Notes: a model not told the origin generated them from the sequence alone. Counted from the stretch's first letter, positions 24,697 to 33,781 are shown. The stretch: 64,000 nt of DNA from Anaerovirgula multivorans (GCF_900188145.1 NZ_FZOJ01000009.1:97961-161960), one strand, 5' to 3'. Numbers and translations are program-made.

Positions 24697-27003
24697 ATGA
24701 AATTTGTCAATCAACCAATTGAAAAAATAGACGGAATGGATGTTGCAACAGGAAAACCGGTGTATACTGATGATCTTGTCATGACTAATGCATTAATCGT
24801 AAAAATTCTCCGAAGTCCCCATGCCTTTGCTGAAATTAAATCTATTGACGTCTCGAGGGCAGAAGACTTACCAGGGGTGGAGTGTGTTTTAACCTATAAG
24901 GATGTACCTAATGTTCGATTTACTATGGCAGGGCAGTCTTACCCAGAGCCCTCCCCTTATGATCGATTAATCCTTGATAAGATTCTGAGATATGTAGGAG
25001 ATGAGGTGGCCATCGTTGCAGCTGTGGACGAAAAAACAGCCAATAAGGCACTGAAACTAATTAAGGTGGAATATGAGGTGATGGAGCCGGTTCTAGACTT
25101 TGAAGAAGCGATTGGCCATTCAACAGTAATTCATCCAGAGGATAATTTGCACATCAATTTTGATATCGGCTTTAATCAGCATAAAAATATAGCCTCTTCA
25201 ACAATCATTGAAGCAGGAAATATTGAAGAAGCTTTTGATGAATGCACTCATATTGTAGAAGAAACCTACTATATACAGGCGCAGTCCCATGCCATGATGG
25301 AGACCTATCGAGCTTTTAGCTATCTAGATCTGAATGAGAGACTTTCTGTAGTAAGTTCTACCCAGATTCCCTTTCATGTTCGAAGGATACTGGCAAGGGC
25401 CCTACAAATACCTGCCAGTAAGATTAGGGTCATTAAACCAAGGATTGGTGGAGGGTTTGGAGGAAAGCAAACAGCTTCAGTAGAAGTATTTCCTGCTATT
25501 GTGACACTAAAAACAGGAAAACCGGCAAAGATCATTTATGACCGTAAAGAAAGCTTTAGCTGTACGACTAGCCGTCATGCAATGCGGATTAAGGTAAAGC
25601 TGGGAGCAGACAGAGATGGTAGAATTCGAGGAATTGATATGGAGGGTCTTGCTGATACTGGAGCCTATGGAGAACATGCCCCTACTGTATTTAGTGTGAC
25701 AGGATATAAAACACTTCCATTGTATAATCAGGCTAAGGCAGTACGCTATCGTGCCCATGCTGTCTACACAAATAAAATGACTGCAGGGGCCTTTAGAGGA
25801 TATGGTGTAACGCAAGGAACCTTTGCCCTTGAATGTGCCATCAATCAGTTGGCAGGGAAATTGAACATGGATCCAGCTAAATTAAGGGAAATCAACATGA
25901 TTAGAGAGGGAGAGAGTAGCCCTGTACTAGGTAAAAAGGATGATGGTACACCTATTAAGATGGAAAGCTGTGCCTTAGACCGCTGTGTTAAAAAAGGCAA
26001 AGCGTTAATCGAATGGGATCGAAAATTTCCAAGCTATGAGGTAAGTGACACAAAGGTAAGAGGGCTAGGTATGGCAATTACCATGCAGGGATCTGGGATT
26101 GCAAAAATAGACACAGCTTCTACAATCATTAAGCTAAACGATGATGGTTTTTTCACCTTATTATTAGGTTCTACAGATATGGGTACAGGAAGTGATACGA
26201 TACTAGCACAAATGGCAGCCGAGGTATTGGAGATACCAATGGATAAGATTATTGTCCATGCAGTGGATACAGATATTTCGCCTTTTGATACGGGCTCCTA
26301 CGCTTCCAGCACAACCTATGTCACAGGAAATGCTGTAATAAAAGCAGCGGAGAATATAAAAGAACAAATCATAGAATATGGCGCTAGATTTCTGAATCAA
26401 TCTATGGAGGCTGTAGAATTTGATGGTGGTTATGTGAAGGAAATCGATGGAAGCAATAGAATTTCTCTAGATGAAATCGCACAACGGGTTGTATCTGGAG
26501 AAGGTAAAAGCCAATTAATCGGCCATGGCAGCTTCGGAGGGGATACTAGCCCAGCGCCGTTTATCGCAGGTTTTGCAGAGGTAGAGATCGATAAGGAAAC
26601 AGGTAAAATTGACTTAATTGACTATGTTGCAGTAATAGACTGTGGAACCGTAATTAATCCTAACTTAGCTACAATTCAGGCGGAGGGTGGCTTGGTGCAG
26701 GGGATTGGTATGGCGATGTTTGAGGATGTTGTCTATAGTAGTAAAGGTAAGTTGCAGACAAATACCTTAATGCAGTATAAAATACCTTGCCGTAAGGATA
26801 TTGGTAAATTGACAGTAGAATTTGAATCCAGCTTTGAACCATCGGGTCCATTCGGGGCAAAATCCATTGGCGAAGTGGTTGTTAATACACCCCCTGCTGC
26901 TATTGCTCATGCGGTATATAATGCAGTAGGAGTAAATGCAAGAAATCTACCAATCACCCCAGAAAAGGTCTTAATGGGGATGCTGGAGAATAAGAAATCA
27001 TAA
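24697..27003 (+). CDS. Molybdenum hydroxylase, molybdopterin subunit (xanthine dehydrogenase-like)
   Basis: 768 residues, full length for CoxL/XdhA. The a/b hammerhead domain starts ATGKPVYTDDL. The cofactor-binding motifs are PRIGGGFGGKQTA and GAFRGYGVTQGTFALE, and the likely catalytic Glu is in SIGEVVVNTPPAAIAHAVY near residue 725. The xanthine-oxidase-specific Arg and Phe pair cannot be assigned safely, so the substrate could be xanthine, another purine or a nicotinate-like heterocycle. Next to an NCS2 permease, purine oxidation is most likely. Confidence 0.9.
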   Translation: MKFVNQPIEKIDGMDVATGKPVYTDDLVMTNALIVKILRSPHAFAEIKSIDVSRAEDLPGVECVLTYKDVPNVRFTMAGQSYPEPSPYDRLILDKILRYVGDEVAIVAAVDEKTANKALKLIKVEYEVMEPVLDFEEAIGHSTVIHPEDNLHINFDIGFNQHKNIASSTIIEAGNIEEAFDECTHIVEETYYIQAQSHAMMETYRAFSYLDLNERLSVVSSTQIPFHVRRILARALQIPASKIRVIKPRIGGGFGGKQTASVEVFPAIVTLKTGKPAKIIYDRKESFSCTTSRHAMRIKVKLGADRDGRIRGIDMEGLADTGAYGEHAPTVFSVTGYKTLPLYNQAKAVRYRAHAVYTNKMTAGAFRGYGVTQGTFALECAINQLAGKLNMDPAKLREINMIREGESSPVLGKKDDGTPIKMESCALDRCVKKGKALIEWDRKFPSYEVSDTKVRGLGMAITMQGSGIAKIDTASTIIKLNDDGFFTLLLGSTDMGTGSDTILAQMAAEVLEIPMDKIIVHAVDTDISPFDTGSYASSTTYVTGNAVIKAAENIKEQIIEYGARFLNQSMEAVEFDGGYVKEIDGSNRISLDEIAQRVVSGEGKSQLIGHGSFGGDTSPAPFIAGFAEVEIDKETGKIDLIDYVAVIDCGTVINPNLATIQAEGGLVQGIGMAMFEDVVYSSKGKLQTNTLMQYKIPCRKDIGKLTVEFESSFEPSGPFGAKSIGEVVVNTPPAAIAHAVYNAVGVNARNLPITPEKVLMGMLENKKS

Positions 27004-27012
27004 GACAAAGTG

Positions 27013-27061
27013 ATAGAGAATAACTAGCAGAATTTTGTTACGCTAGTATTCTCTATTTTTT
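27013..27061 (+). terminator. Terminator of the molybdenum hydroxylase operon
   Basis: AGAGAATAACTAGC and GCTAGTATTCTCT pair, followed by ATTTTTT. Confidence 0.75.
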
Positions 27062-27207
27062 CACAAAATTATATTTTACTTTTCTTCAGAGTCTAAAACA
27101 GCTTGGCTGTTGTCAATACTTGGGATAGACAGAAAAAACTATGATTAGCCTCTAAAAAATTATTATTCTTGATGTTATATAATATCAAAAGGAGAAAAGG
27201 AGAGAAT

Positions 27208-27552
27208 ATGATGGACGTTATTGAAAGAAATTTACATTATTTCATTGATAAGCATAAGGAAATCTATGAAGCCTATGAGAATTACGGATATAAGCTGCAT
27301 GAAAAGGGAGGTCCTTTGGATGAAAAAACACGGTGGCTGATTAAGGTGGCTATCTCGGCTTCATGCCAGTATGAATTTGCCCTTAGAACCCATATCCGAA
27401 AGGCCTATCGCTGTGGCTGTACTCTAGAAGAAATAGAACATGCGATTATGTTAGTGGCTCCCACTGGAGGCTTTCCTAAAATGATGGAGGCGTTGTTAGT
27501 GCTTAGAGATGAAAATTGGCCACCTAATTCCCTACCTTTTGGGAATCAATAA
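27208..27552 (+). CDS. Carboxymuconolactone decarboxylase/AhpD-like protein
   Basis: About 114 residues from ATG 27208 (AAAAGGAGAG upstream). LIKVAISASCQYEFALRTHI followed by KAYRCGCTLEEIEHAI is the CMD helix pair. The AhpD redox CXXC is not intact: one Cys followed by QYE instead of a second Cys. A peroxidase role is therefore doubtful and an isomerase- or decarboxylase-like role is possible. It stands directly after the molybdenum hydroxylase operon with its own promoter region. Confidence 0.8.
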   Translation: MMDVIERNLHYFIDKHKEIYEAYENYGYKLHEKGGPLDEKTRWLIKVAISASCQYEFALRTHIRKAYRCGCTLEEIEHAIMLVAPTGGFPKMMEALLVLRDENWPPNSLPFGNQ

Positions 27553-27778
27553 AGTATGATTTTATTGCTGATAAACAAATGCTAGTTGTCTGTTAATATG
27601 ATTGAAGTAGATTGCTAAATAGGCAATCTATTTTGTTTTATAGAGGATTTGTAATATATAGAATATGCTATAATGAAGAAATAAGGTAGAAGCTTTCTAG
27701 AAAGCGCTAAGGTTCAATATAGATAATAAAAATGAGAGGAAAGCATTAATTTATCAAAATAGAAAAGATAGATTAAAT
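27553..27778. other. Intergenic with terminator and promoter module
   Basis: Holds the hairpin at 27608-27639 and a TATAAT at 27670-27675 that would drive the MntA relic. No other gene visible. Confidence 0.4.
27608..27639 (+). terminator. Terminator-like hairpin (ATAGATTGC family), copy 2
   Basis: TAGATTGC-taaatag-GCAATCTA followed by TTTTGTTTT. It matches the element at 20017 in both stem and tail. Confidence 0.65.
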
Positions 27779-27978
27779 ATGGCAAATAAGTACGGATAAC
27801 AAAAATCCAAGTATTTGGGTTTGTGGCAAGAAAAGAAGAAGTTTTAGATAGGGATATAGATTTTCTTGTTAAATTTCAAGAAGAACGCACTTTATTGCAC
27901 TTAATTACTTTTAAAAATCAATTAGAAGAGTTTGTAAAAATGGGAGTAAAACATATAATAGCAGATTATTATGTGTAA
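27779..27978 (+). pseudogene. MntA-type nucleotidyltransferase (antitoxin) relic
   Basis: ATG 27779 reads MANKYG and a stop. In the shifted frame ITKIQVFGFVARKEEVLDR DIDFLVKFQEERTLLHL follows, then LEEFVKMGVKHIIADYYV and a stop. This is the minimal nucleotidyltransferase fold of MntA proteins that pair with HepT toxins. The catalytic GSxARGE has become GFVARKE, and the DxD is kept as DID. No hepT partner follows. It is dead by frameshift and active-site change. Confidence 0.65.
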
Positions 27979-28017
27979 CCCTTCATAATGGGGAGAATAA
28001 ATTAATAGAAAATCAGG

Positions 28018-28046
28018 TTGCTGTGATATGCAATCTGTGCTATAAT
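28018..28046 (+). promoter_or_regulatory. Sigma-A promoter of the queT operon
   Basis: TTGCTG (28018-28023), a 17-base spacer, and TATAAT (28041-28046), placed so that transcription starts just before the preQ1 aptamer. Confidence 0.75.
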
Positions 28047-28064
28047 GCATTGTACAAGTAAATA

Positions 28065-28160
28065 AGACAGTTCGAAACCATCCTGTCTATAAACAAAACT
28101 ATGGACCAATTAAGTATTTATTAGTAAATTTGTATTTATAGGGTCGATGGACCTTTTTTT
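28065..28160 (+). ncRNA. preQ1-I riboswitch with terminator
   Basis: The hairpin AGACAG-ttcgaaaccatc-CTGTCT (28065-28087) followed by ATAAACAAAACTATGG matches the small class I preQ1 aptamer. It has a short stem, a loop with the conserved ACC, and an A-rich tail that folds back as an H-type pseudoknot. A GGTC-gatg-GACC hairpin with seven T (28142-28160) is the expression platform, and GGACC at 28103-28107 can compete for it. Binding of preQ1 should switch off queT-queF. Confidence 0.85.
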
Positions 28161-28289
28161 AGTTTATACAGATTTTAAGATGCTGCAGTAAATTATACCT
28201 AATACTTAACAAGGACAAGTTTATGGGCAAAGTAAGCCCTTTTTATTTTGCTCAAAATGACAGGGAAAACTATACTAGGAGGCCATTCT

Positions 28290-28802
28290 ATGAAAATTAA
28301 TTCAAATTTAGAAAAGAATTCGTCAAGAAGTAAAAGTATTTCTTCAGTTAATAAACTTACAATTTCGGGAATTGTCATAGCATTATATATAGCAATTATG
28401 TTCTTTACACAGGGTTTTGCCTTTGGTCAATTCCAAGTAAGGATAGCAACATCATTATATGCATTAACTGCAATTTATCCTTTTTTGATTATCCCTATGG
28501 GTATTAGTAATTTTTTAAGTAATACATTAATGGGAGGTTTAGGACTGCTTGACATGATGGGTGGTTTATTTGTTGGGATAGTAACCTCTACTTCAGTGTA
28601 CCTTATTAAAAAATACAGACTTAATGATTGGCTGATAGCACTTCCAATAATATTTGGTCCTGGGCTTATTGTACCCATATGGTTATCCTATTTAATCAAT
28701 GTACCTTATAAAATATTAGCGGTTAGCATTGTTATAGGACAAATTTTTCCTGGAATAGTTGGCGTAGTATTAGTAAAGCAATTAAGAAACAAGGTAAAAT
28801 AA
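28290..28802 (+). CDS. queT: QueT, ECF-transporter S component for queuosine precursor
   Basis: About 170 residues from ATG 28290 behind AGGAGG. There are five or six hydrophobic segments, with VRIATSLYALTAIYPFLIIP and LLDMMGGLFVGIVTS typical of QueT. It binds preQ1 or preQ0 in the membrane and works with a shared ECF energising module encoded elsewhere. The preQ1-I riboswitch upstream and queF downstream confirm the assignment. Confidence 0.9.
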   Translation: MKINSNLEKNSSRSKSISSVNKLTISGIVIALYIAIMFFTQGFAFGQFQVRIATSLYALTAIYPFLIIPMGISNFLSNTLMGGLGLLDMMGGLFVGIVTSTSVYLIKKYRLNDWLIALPIIFGPGLIVPIWLSYLINVPYKILAVSIVIGQIFPGIVGVVLVKQLRNKVK

Positions 28803-28870
28803 GTTAAATTGTAGAGTTATTAAAAACAATTATGATGATAAGATACAAAATAGCATATGGAGGTTTTATT

Positions 28871-29368
28871 ATGGAAGGTAGAAATGAAAAAGAACTACAA
28901 GAGGTTACTTTGCTGGGAAATCAAGGTGTTAAATACAATTATGACTATGACCCTGCAGTACTAGAAAGCTTTGTCAATAAGCATCCAGAGAATGATTACT
29001 TTGTAAAATTCAATTGTCCTGAATTCACCAGTCTTTGTCCAAAGACAGGGCAACCTGATTTTGCTACCATCTATATCTCTTATGTACCAGATAATCTACT
29101 TGTTGAAAGCAAGTCGCTAAAACTTTACCTATTAAGCTTTAGAAACCATGGGGATTTCCATGAAGATTGTGTAAATATTATTATGAAAGACTTGATAAAG
29201 CTTATGGATCCTAAATATATAGAAGTATGGGGAAAGTTTACTCCAAGAGGAGGAATTTCAATCGATCCTTATTGTAATTATGGAAAAGAAGGAACTAAAT
29301 GGGAAGGCATGGCTGAGAAAAGATTATTGTGGCATGATATGTATCCAGAGAAAATAGATAATAGATAA
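28871..29368 (+). CDS. queF: NADPH-dependent preQ0 reductase QueF
   Basis: About 165 residues from ATG 28871 (GGAGG upstream); the unimodal YkvM-type length. [21 protein letters not shown] carries the catalytic Cys, [21 protein letters not shown] the NADPH and substrate-binding QueF motif, and [19 protein letters not shown] the conserved end. It reduces the nitrile of preQ0 to preQ1 for tRNA queuosine. The lack of queCDE here fits a salvage strategy together with QueT. Confidence 0.95.
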   Translation: MEGRNEKELQEVTLLGNQGVKYNYDYDPAVLESFVNKHPENDYFVKFNCPEFTSLCPKTGQPDFATIYISYVPDNLLVESKSLKLYLLSFRNHGDFHEDCVNIIMKDLIKLMDPKYIEVWGKFTPRGGISIDPYCNYGKEGTKWEGMAEKRLLWHDMYPEKIDNR

Positions 29369-29395
29369 TTATATTTAACTTGTAATAAAGAAAAA

Positions 29396-29427
29396 CAGAT
29401 TGCTGAGAGGATAGTCTTTGTTGTTTT
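29396..29427 (+). terminator. Terminator-like hairpin (ATAGATTGC family), degenerate copy 3
   Basis: AGATTGCTGAGAGGATAGTCT followed by TTGTTGTTTTT resembles the hairpins at 20017 and 27608, but the stem is damaged. It lies just after queF. Confidence 0.4.
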
Positions 29428-29506
29428 TACAGAACATTTATAACGTACAAAATATAGTATAATAGATAAATATAATATAATCTTTTTAGAAAACGGTGAA
29501 AATTTA

Positions 29507-29590
29507 ATGAAGGATTTATTAGATAAAATAGATGAAAAGAAAAATTTGCTAGATAGCAAAAGATCGCGCTCTCCCTATGCATTTACTTAA
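29507..29590 (+). pseudogene. Fic-family protein, N-terminal fragment
   Basis: A 27-residue frame reading MKDLLDKIDEKKNLLDSKR then diverging to a stop. This matches the conserved start of clostridial Fic/DUF4172 proteins (NELLDKIDxKKxLLDSRRPL). Nothing of the HPFxxGNGR core is left. It is preceded by a TATAAT at 29457-29462, so the promoter survived the gene. Confidence 0.5.
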
Positions 29591-30050
29591 GGGGGGATAA
29601 TTATGGACAAAAGAATTAAAGATTTATACTGTTGGAGCGCATTAATAGGCTTAGTAATGGGGCTTACCTTCTTTTAAATATGACAAAGGTACTATATATT
29701 GTACAAAAGCAAATGAAATTAACAGAAAAGAATTTAGCAGAAAAGAATTTAGCAGGATTTACTTTGACTTATTCTGGAATGATAGATATTTGAAGAAAGG
29801 GAACAATTTATTTCAAACAAATTTTTAAGTAATAAATTTTGTAACAGCATATTTTACATTCTCCTTCACTCTAATTAGTGCTACCAGCTTACTGTAGAAA
29901 ACTATTGCTGGTAGTACTAATTTTTTATGCAATATTAACTACTTGTTTATTACAAATCTGCACCTATACAAATACAATTTCATAAGAAATAATTATAATT
30001 CCATATCCTCCCTCATAAATTATAAGGATAGCACTATGTCTTGAGGGGGA
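29591..30050. other. Gene-poor DNA with relics
   Basis: A 24-codon frame at 29603 (MDKRIKDLYCWSALIGL) ends early behind a good GGGGGGA site and may be the stump of a membrane protein. A 15-bp unit AGAAAAGAATTTAGC is tandemly repeated near 29724-29753. The rest shows no gene. Confidence 0.4.
29873..29932 (+). terminator. Orphan terminator
   Basis: AATTAGTGCTACCAGC and GCTGGTAGTACTAATT (one G-T mismatch) followed by TTTT. No intact gene precedes it, so it probably belonged to the degraded gene. Confidence 0.7.
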
Positions 30051-30830
30051 GTGGATGTGCATAGACGAATTATACAAATAAGTATTGTAATCCTTTTCGT
30101 AGGTATTCTCACTTTAGGAAGTATCATCTTCTTATATAATCAAAATTATTTTGCTAAGGTAGGAACAATATCTGATAAATATGGCAGTAAATATTTTGTA
30201 GAGTATATTCAGTGGGAATATAAAATGATTGAAGAAAATCCTGATTATGATGATTTAAAAATATTAATAGACATATCGGAAAAGAGGCTATATTTACTGA
30301 ATGGAAATGAGCTAATCAAAAAGTACCCTATTGCCAGTGGGAGATCAGGGCATCCCTCTCCCCTAGGAGCTTGGAAGGTAGTTGGAAAGGCTAGGTGGGG
30401 AGGGGGCTTTGGTACTAGATGGATGGGTTTGAATGTACCCTGGGGCAGATTTGGAATACACGGTACCAATAAACCTGAGAGCATTGGATATAATGCCTCT
30501 GCTGGATGCATTCGTATGAACAACAGCGATGTAGAGGATCTGTATAAGTACGTAAAGAATGGAACATCAGTAGCCATCGTTAATGGCCTTCACGGACCCT
30601 TTGGTTATGGTCTAAAAACCATCAAACCGGGAGATTTTGGTGCAGATGTTATGGAGATTCAGAGGAGACTTCGAGTATTCGGATATTACAATACAGAATA
30701 CTTGGATGGCAAATACGGTCCTATGATGGAGCAGGCTTTATATAATTTTCAAAAAGACCGTGGTATTCCTAAAAATCCCCATATAGGATGGGAAACCTTT
30801 AAGGCTCTTGGTGTGGTTATTATGGATTAA
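30051..30830 (+). CDS. L,D-transpeptidase with peptidoglycan-binding domain
   Basis: 259 residues from GTG 30051 behind GAGGGGGA. There is an N-terminal membrane anchor (residues 7-27). The YkuD domain spans about 62-180 with LKILIDISEKRLYLLN, HGTNKPESIGYNASAGCIRM (catalytic His and Cys) and NSDVEDLY. A C-terminal PG_binding_1 domain follows (FGADVMEIQRRLRVFGYY to about 255). It forms 3-3 cross-links or attaches proteins to peptidoglycan outside the membrane; spore cortex work is possible. Confidence 0.9.
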   Translation: MDVHRRIIQISIVILFVGILTLGSIIFLYNQNYFAKVGTISDKYGSKYFVEYIQWEYKMIEENPDYDDLKILIDISEKRLYLLNGNELIKKYPIASGRSGHPSPLGAWKVVGKARWGGGFGTRWMGLNVPWGRFGIHGTNKPESIGYNASAGCIRMNNSDVEDLYKYVKNGTSVAIVNGLHGPFGYGLKTIKPGDFGADVMEIQRRLRVFGYYNTEYLDGKYGPMMEQALYNFQKDRGIPKNPHIGWETFKALGVVIMD

Positions 30831-31020
30831 TAATTAATAAAGGATTTTTCAAGGAAATGTAGAATATAAAATATATAATATAGTTATAAAAGAACTTTGA
30901 GTTCCCAATGCACATATACATAAAAAAGGGTATGCTCATCACAATGTATATTGAAAAACAAAAGATAGCAGCCATCTTTTGTGACGAAGCACTATATCAA
31001 CCATAAAAGGAGGAAAAGAA

Positions 31021-31401
31021 ATGCTTATAACGGATATAATGAGAAAAAAGCTGATTACAGTAAACCCACAGGATACTATTGAAAAGGCTTTAAAGGTTAT
31101 GGTTGAGAAGCAAATAAATGGTACTCCAGTGGTGGATGAAGAAGGTAATCTAAAAGGCATGATTGTAAAAGCGGATATCTATAGATTTTTGATGGATCCA
31201 GGACATTATGAAAGCTGTCCAGTAGATTGGGTAATGACAAAAGATGTGGTTACTGCCCAAAAAGATCAAGATATTATTTCACTAGCAAAGCGTTTGAGAG
31301 AAAATAATATTATAGCTATTCCTGTGACAGAAGATAATAAAGTTATAGGAATTATTACAATTGAAGATGTCATAGACTACTTAATTGAAAATACGATATA
31401 A
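31021..31401 (+). CDS. CBS-domain-pair protein
   Basis: 126 residues forming two CBS motifs: MRKKLITVNPQDTIEKALKVM...GTPVVDEEGNLKGMIVKADI and WVMTKDVVTAQKDQDIISLAKRL...AIPVTEDNKVIGIITIEDVI. Stand-alone CBS pairs bind adenosine nucleotides and act as energy sensors. The partner is unknown. Confidence 0.9.
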   Translation: MLITDIMRKKLITVNPQDTIEKALKVMVEKQINGTPVVDEEGNLKGMIVKADIYRFLMDPGHYESCPVDWVMTKDVVTAQKDQDIISLAKRLRENNIIAIPVTEDNKVIGIITIEDVIDYLIENTI

Positions 31402-31444
31402 AAGATAAGACCTGCTATAGAAAAAATAGCAGGTCTTATCTTTT
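31401..31444 (+). terminator. Strong terminator
   Basis: AAAGATAAGACCTGCTAT and ATAGCAGGTCTTATCTTT pair perfectly over 18 bp. The tail is short in T but contained in the stem. Confidence 0.8.
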
Positions 31445-31561
31445 GCAAATCCAATAACGGTCAACTTTCTATTATAAGACAAACATCATTTCTGTTTTTT
31501 ATCATACTATGATATAGAATATCAATTTTATGGGTTATACTAATCAAAGGAGATGGAAGAT

Positions 31562-33403
31562 GTGTGTGGAATTGTTGGGTGGACAAATTTGAAGGAAGAT
31601 ATATCAACGCAAAGACATATTATAGAATCAATGACATGCCAGTTAAGCAAAAGAGGGCCTGATGATGTGGCAATTTTTCAAAAGAAAGATGTTCTTTTCG
31701 GGCATCGACGCCTTGTGGTAGTAGACCCCGAAGGGGGAAAACAACCTATGACCAGAAGGATAGGGGATTATGCTTATACTGTTATTTATAATGGAGAGCT
31801 ATATAACACCGAGGATTTAAGAAAGGAATTAATAGAAAAGGGACATCGCTTCCACTCTTATTCCGATACAGAGGTGCTATTGGTTTCTTATATAGAGTGG
31901 GGAATAGACTGTGTTAAAAAGTTTAATGGAATTTTTGCCTTTGGTATATGGGATGAAAAGGAAAGAAGTCTGTTTATGGCAAGAGACCCGCTAGGAGTAA
32001 AGCCATTGTTTTATACAAAGGCAGGCAACCACTTTATGTTTGCATCTGAGATTAAGGCTTTGCTAGCTCATCCCTTAGTAGAGCCAATCGTTGGTGAAGA
32101 AGGAATAGCAGAGATATTTGGGTTAGGTCCTGCAAGATCTCCAGGCAATGGGGTATATAAAAACATTCATGAGGTGCCTCCAGCCCATTGGTTACTGTAC
32201 AAGAATGAGGGCTATAAGTTAAAGCAGTATTGGCAGCTAGAAAGCAAGGAGCATACTGACAGCTTTGAAACAACAGTAGAGCATGTAAGACACCTATTAA
32301 TAGATGCCATCGAAAGACAGCTAGTATCGGATGTACCGGTCTGCACCTTTTTATCAGGGGGTGTAGATTCCAGCGCCATATCTTCCGTTGCCGCCAATGC
32401 ATTTAGAAGAGATGGGAAAGGTCAGCTTAACACCTATTCTATCGATTATGTAGATAACAACTTATATTTTAAAGCCAACGAGTTTCAGCCTAATTCCGAC
32501 AGCGCTTATATAGAAATGATGAAAAATCATATCGGCTCAGAGCATCATAATATTCTTCTAGATATACCCCAATTGTTTACGGCATTAGAGGATGCAGTAA
32601 AAGCCAATGACTTACCAGGAATGGCGGATGTAGACTCTTCTCTATATCTCTTTTGTAAAGAAGTGCGAAAAAATGCTACTGTAGCTTTATCAGGGGAATG
32701 TGCAGATGAAATCTTTGGTGGGTATCCGTGGTTTACAAGAGCAGAAGATATAACTGCCGATACTTTTCCATGGGCAAAATCTACAAAGGAAAGAATGGGA
32801 ATTATCTCCAAAGGCTTTAGAAATATATCATTAGAAGATTATGTAGCAGCTAAATATGAAGAAACCATCAAAGAAGTACCAAGGCTTGATGGAGAATCTC
32901 AACAACAGAATAGGATGAGGGAGTTATTTTACCTCAATATGAAATGGTTCATGATTACCCTGTTGAATAGAAAAGATCGCATGAGCATGGCCAACAGTTT
33001 GGAGGTAAGGGTGCCCTTTGCTGACTACCGACTTGTAGAGTATCTTTGGAATGTACCATGGGAAATGAAATATCATACTCAACAGGAAAAGGGATTGTTA
33101 AGAAAGGCTATTCAAGGTATCCTACCAGAGAAAGTATTGAATAGAAAAAAGAGTCCTTATCCTAAGACCCATCATCCCCTATACACAAAGATGGTGCAGC
33201 AAAAGATGAAGGAAATACTGCAGGATACTACTTCTCCGCTACTTGATGTCATTAATATATCAAGAGTAATGGAGATCACAGAAACAGGCGGAGCCTCCTT
33301 TGGTAGGCCTTGGTTTGGTCAACTAATGACAGGGCCTCAGCTTCTAGCCTTCTTAATACAGGTAAATATATGGATGAAGGAGTATAAAGTAAGAATACAA
33401 TAA
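31562..33403 (+). CDS. asnB: Asparagine synthetase (glutamine-hydrolysing) AsnB
   Basis: I choose GTG 31562 so that Met is followed directly by the N-terminal nucleophile Cys (CGIVGWT); starting at ATG 31553 would bury it. The AAAGGAG site also fits. About 613 residues. The class II glutaminase domain (1-200) shows LGHRRL-type FGHRRL, IYNGELYN and the SYSDTEV/GIFAFG motifs. The synthetase domain has the PP-loop FLSGGVDSSAI and SGECADEIFGGYPW. It transfers Gln ammonia to Asp using ATP. No T-box seen upstream. Confidence 0.93.
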   Translation: MCGIVGWTNLKEDISTQRHIIESMTCQLSKRGPDDVAIFQKKDVLFGHRRLVVVDPEGGKQPMTRRIGDYAYTVIYNGELYNTEDLRKELIEKGHRFHSYSDTEVLLVSYIEWGIDCVKKFNGIFAFGIWDEKERSLFMARDPLGVKPLFYTKAGNHFMFASEIKALLAHPLVEPIVGEEGIAEIFGLGPARSPGNGVYKNIHEVPPAHWLLYKNEGYKLKQYWQLESKEHTDSFETTVEHVRHLLIDAIERQLVSDVPVCTFLSGGVDSSAISSVAANAFRRDGKGQLNTYSIDYVDNNLYFKANEFQPNSDSAYIEMMKNHIGSEHHNILLDIPQLFTALEDAVKANDLPGMADVDSSLYLFCKEVRKNATVALSGECADEIFGGYPWFTRAEDITADTFPWAKSTKERMGIISKGFRNISLEDYVAAKYEETIKEVPRLDGESQQQNRMRELFYLNMKWFMITLLNRKDRMSMANSLEVRVPFADYRLVEYLWNVPWEMKYHTQQEKGLLRKAIQGILPEKVLNRKKSPYPKTHHPLYTKMVQQKMKEILQDTTSPLLDVINISRVMEITETGGASFGRPWFGQLMTGPQLLAFLIQVNIWMKEYKVRIQ

Positions 33404-33429
33404 AAAATATAAAAGTTTTTAAAATATGA

Positions 33430-33738
33430 GTTGAATCAAAGATTTTTACTCCCGTCTATTATAAATTGGTTAAAGAATATGAAAAAAATTCTTCTCAAGA
33501 ATTATTAGAGAAAATTGATAAAGTTAATAGAGAACTAGAAGATGAACACGATGGAGCTGGCGACGTACTGAAAAAGCTTCGAGAAGTTACCAATGGCTTT
33601 GAGGTGCCTACTGGAGGCTGCCACAGCTTCCAATTAACCTATAAAGGACTAGAAGCATTGGAGTGGGATATTTTCCAACATGTTCATTTGGAAAATAATA
33701 TACTTTTTCCAAGGCTAGATGTAGAAATGAAAAAATAG
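33430..33738 (+). pseudogene. C-terminal fragment of RIC/ScdA di-iron repair protein
   Basis: LEDEHDGAGDVLKKLREVTN and EWDIFQHVHLENNILFPRL are the last hemerythrin-like helices of ScdA/YtfE proteins, with the ExxH and HxxxE iron ligands. The N-terminal DUF542 domain and the first two helices are missing. The frame opens only after TGA 33427 and has no ATG and no ribosome binding site. The only starts are a GTT/TTG-type codon near 33466. Either a relic or a mini-protein that cannot form the whole di-iron site. Confidence 0.6.
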
Positions 33739-33752
33739 TAGATCATAGTGAA

Positions 33753-33779
33753 AAGCCCAACAAATTTGTTGGGCTTTGA
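33753..33779. terminator. Bidirectional terminator
   Basis: AAAGCCCAACAAA and TTTGTTGGGCTTT form a 13-bp palindrome between the convergent RIC fragment and uppP genes. Confidence 0.75.
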
Positions 33780-33781
33780 TA

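Noticed and set aside
31402..31550. T-box leader before asnB
   Set aside because: The conserved AGGGTGGnACCGCG antiterminator sequence is not there.
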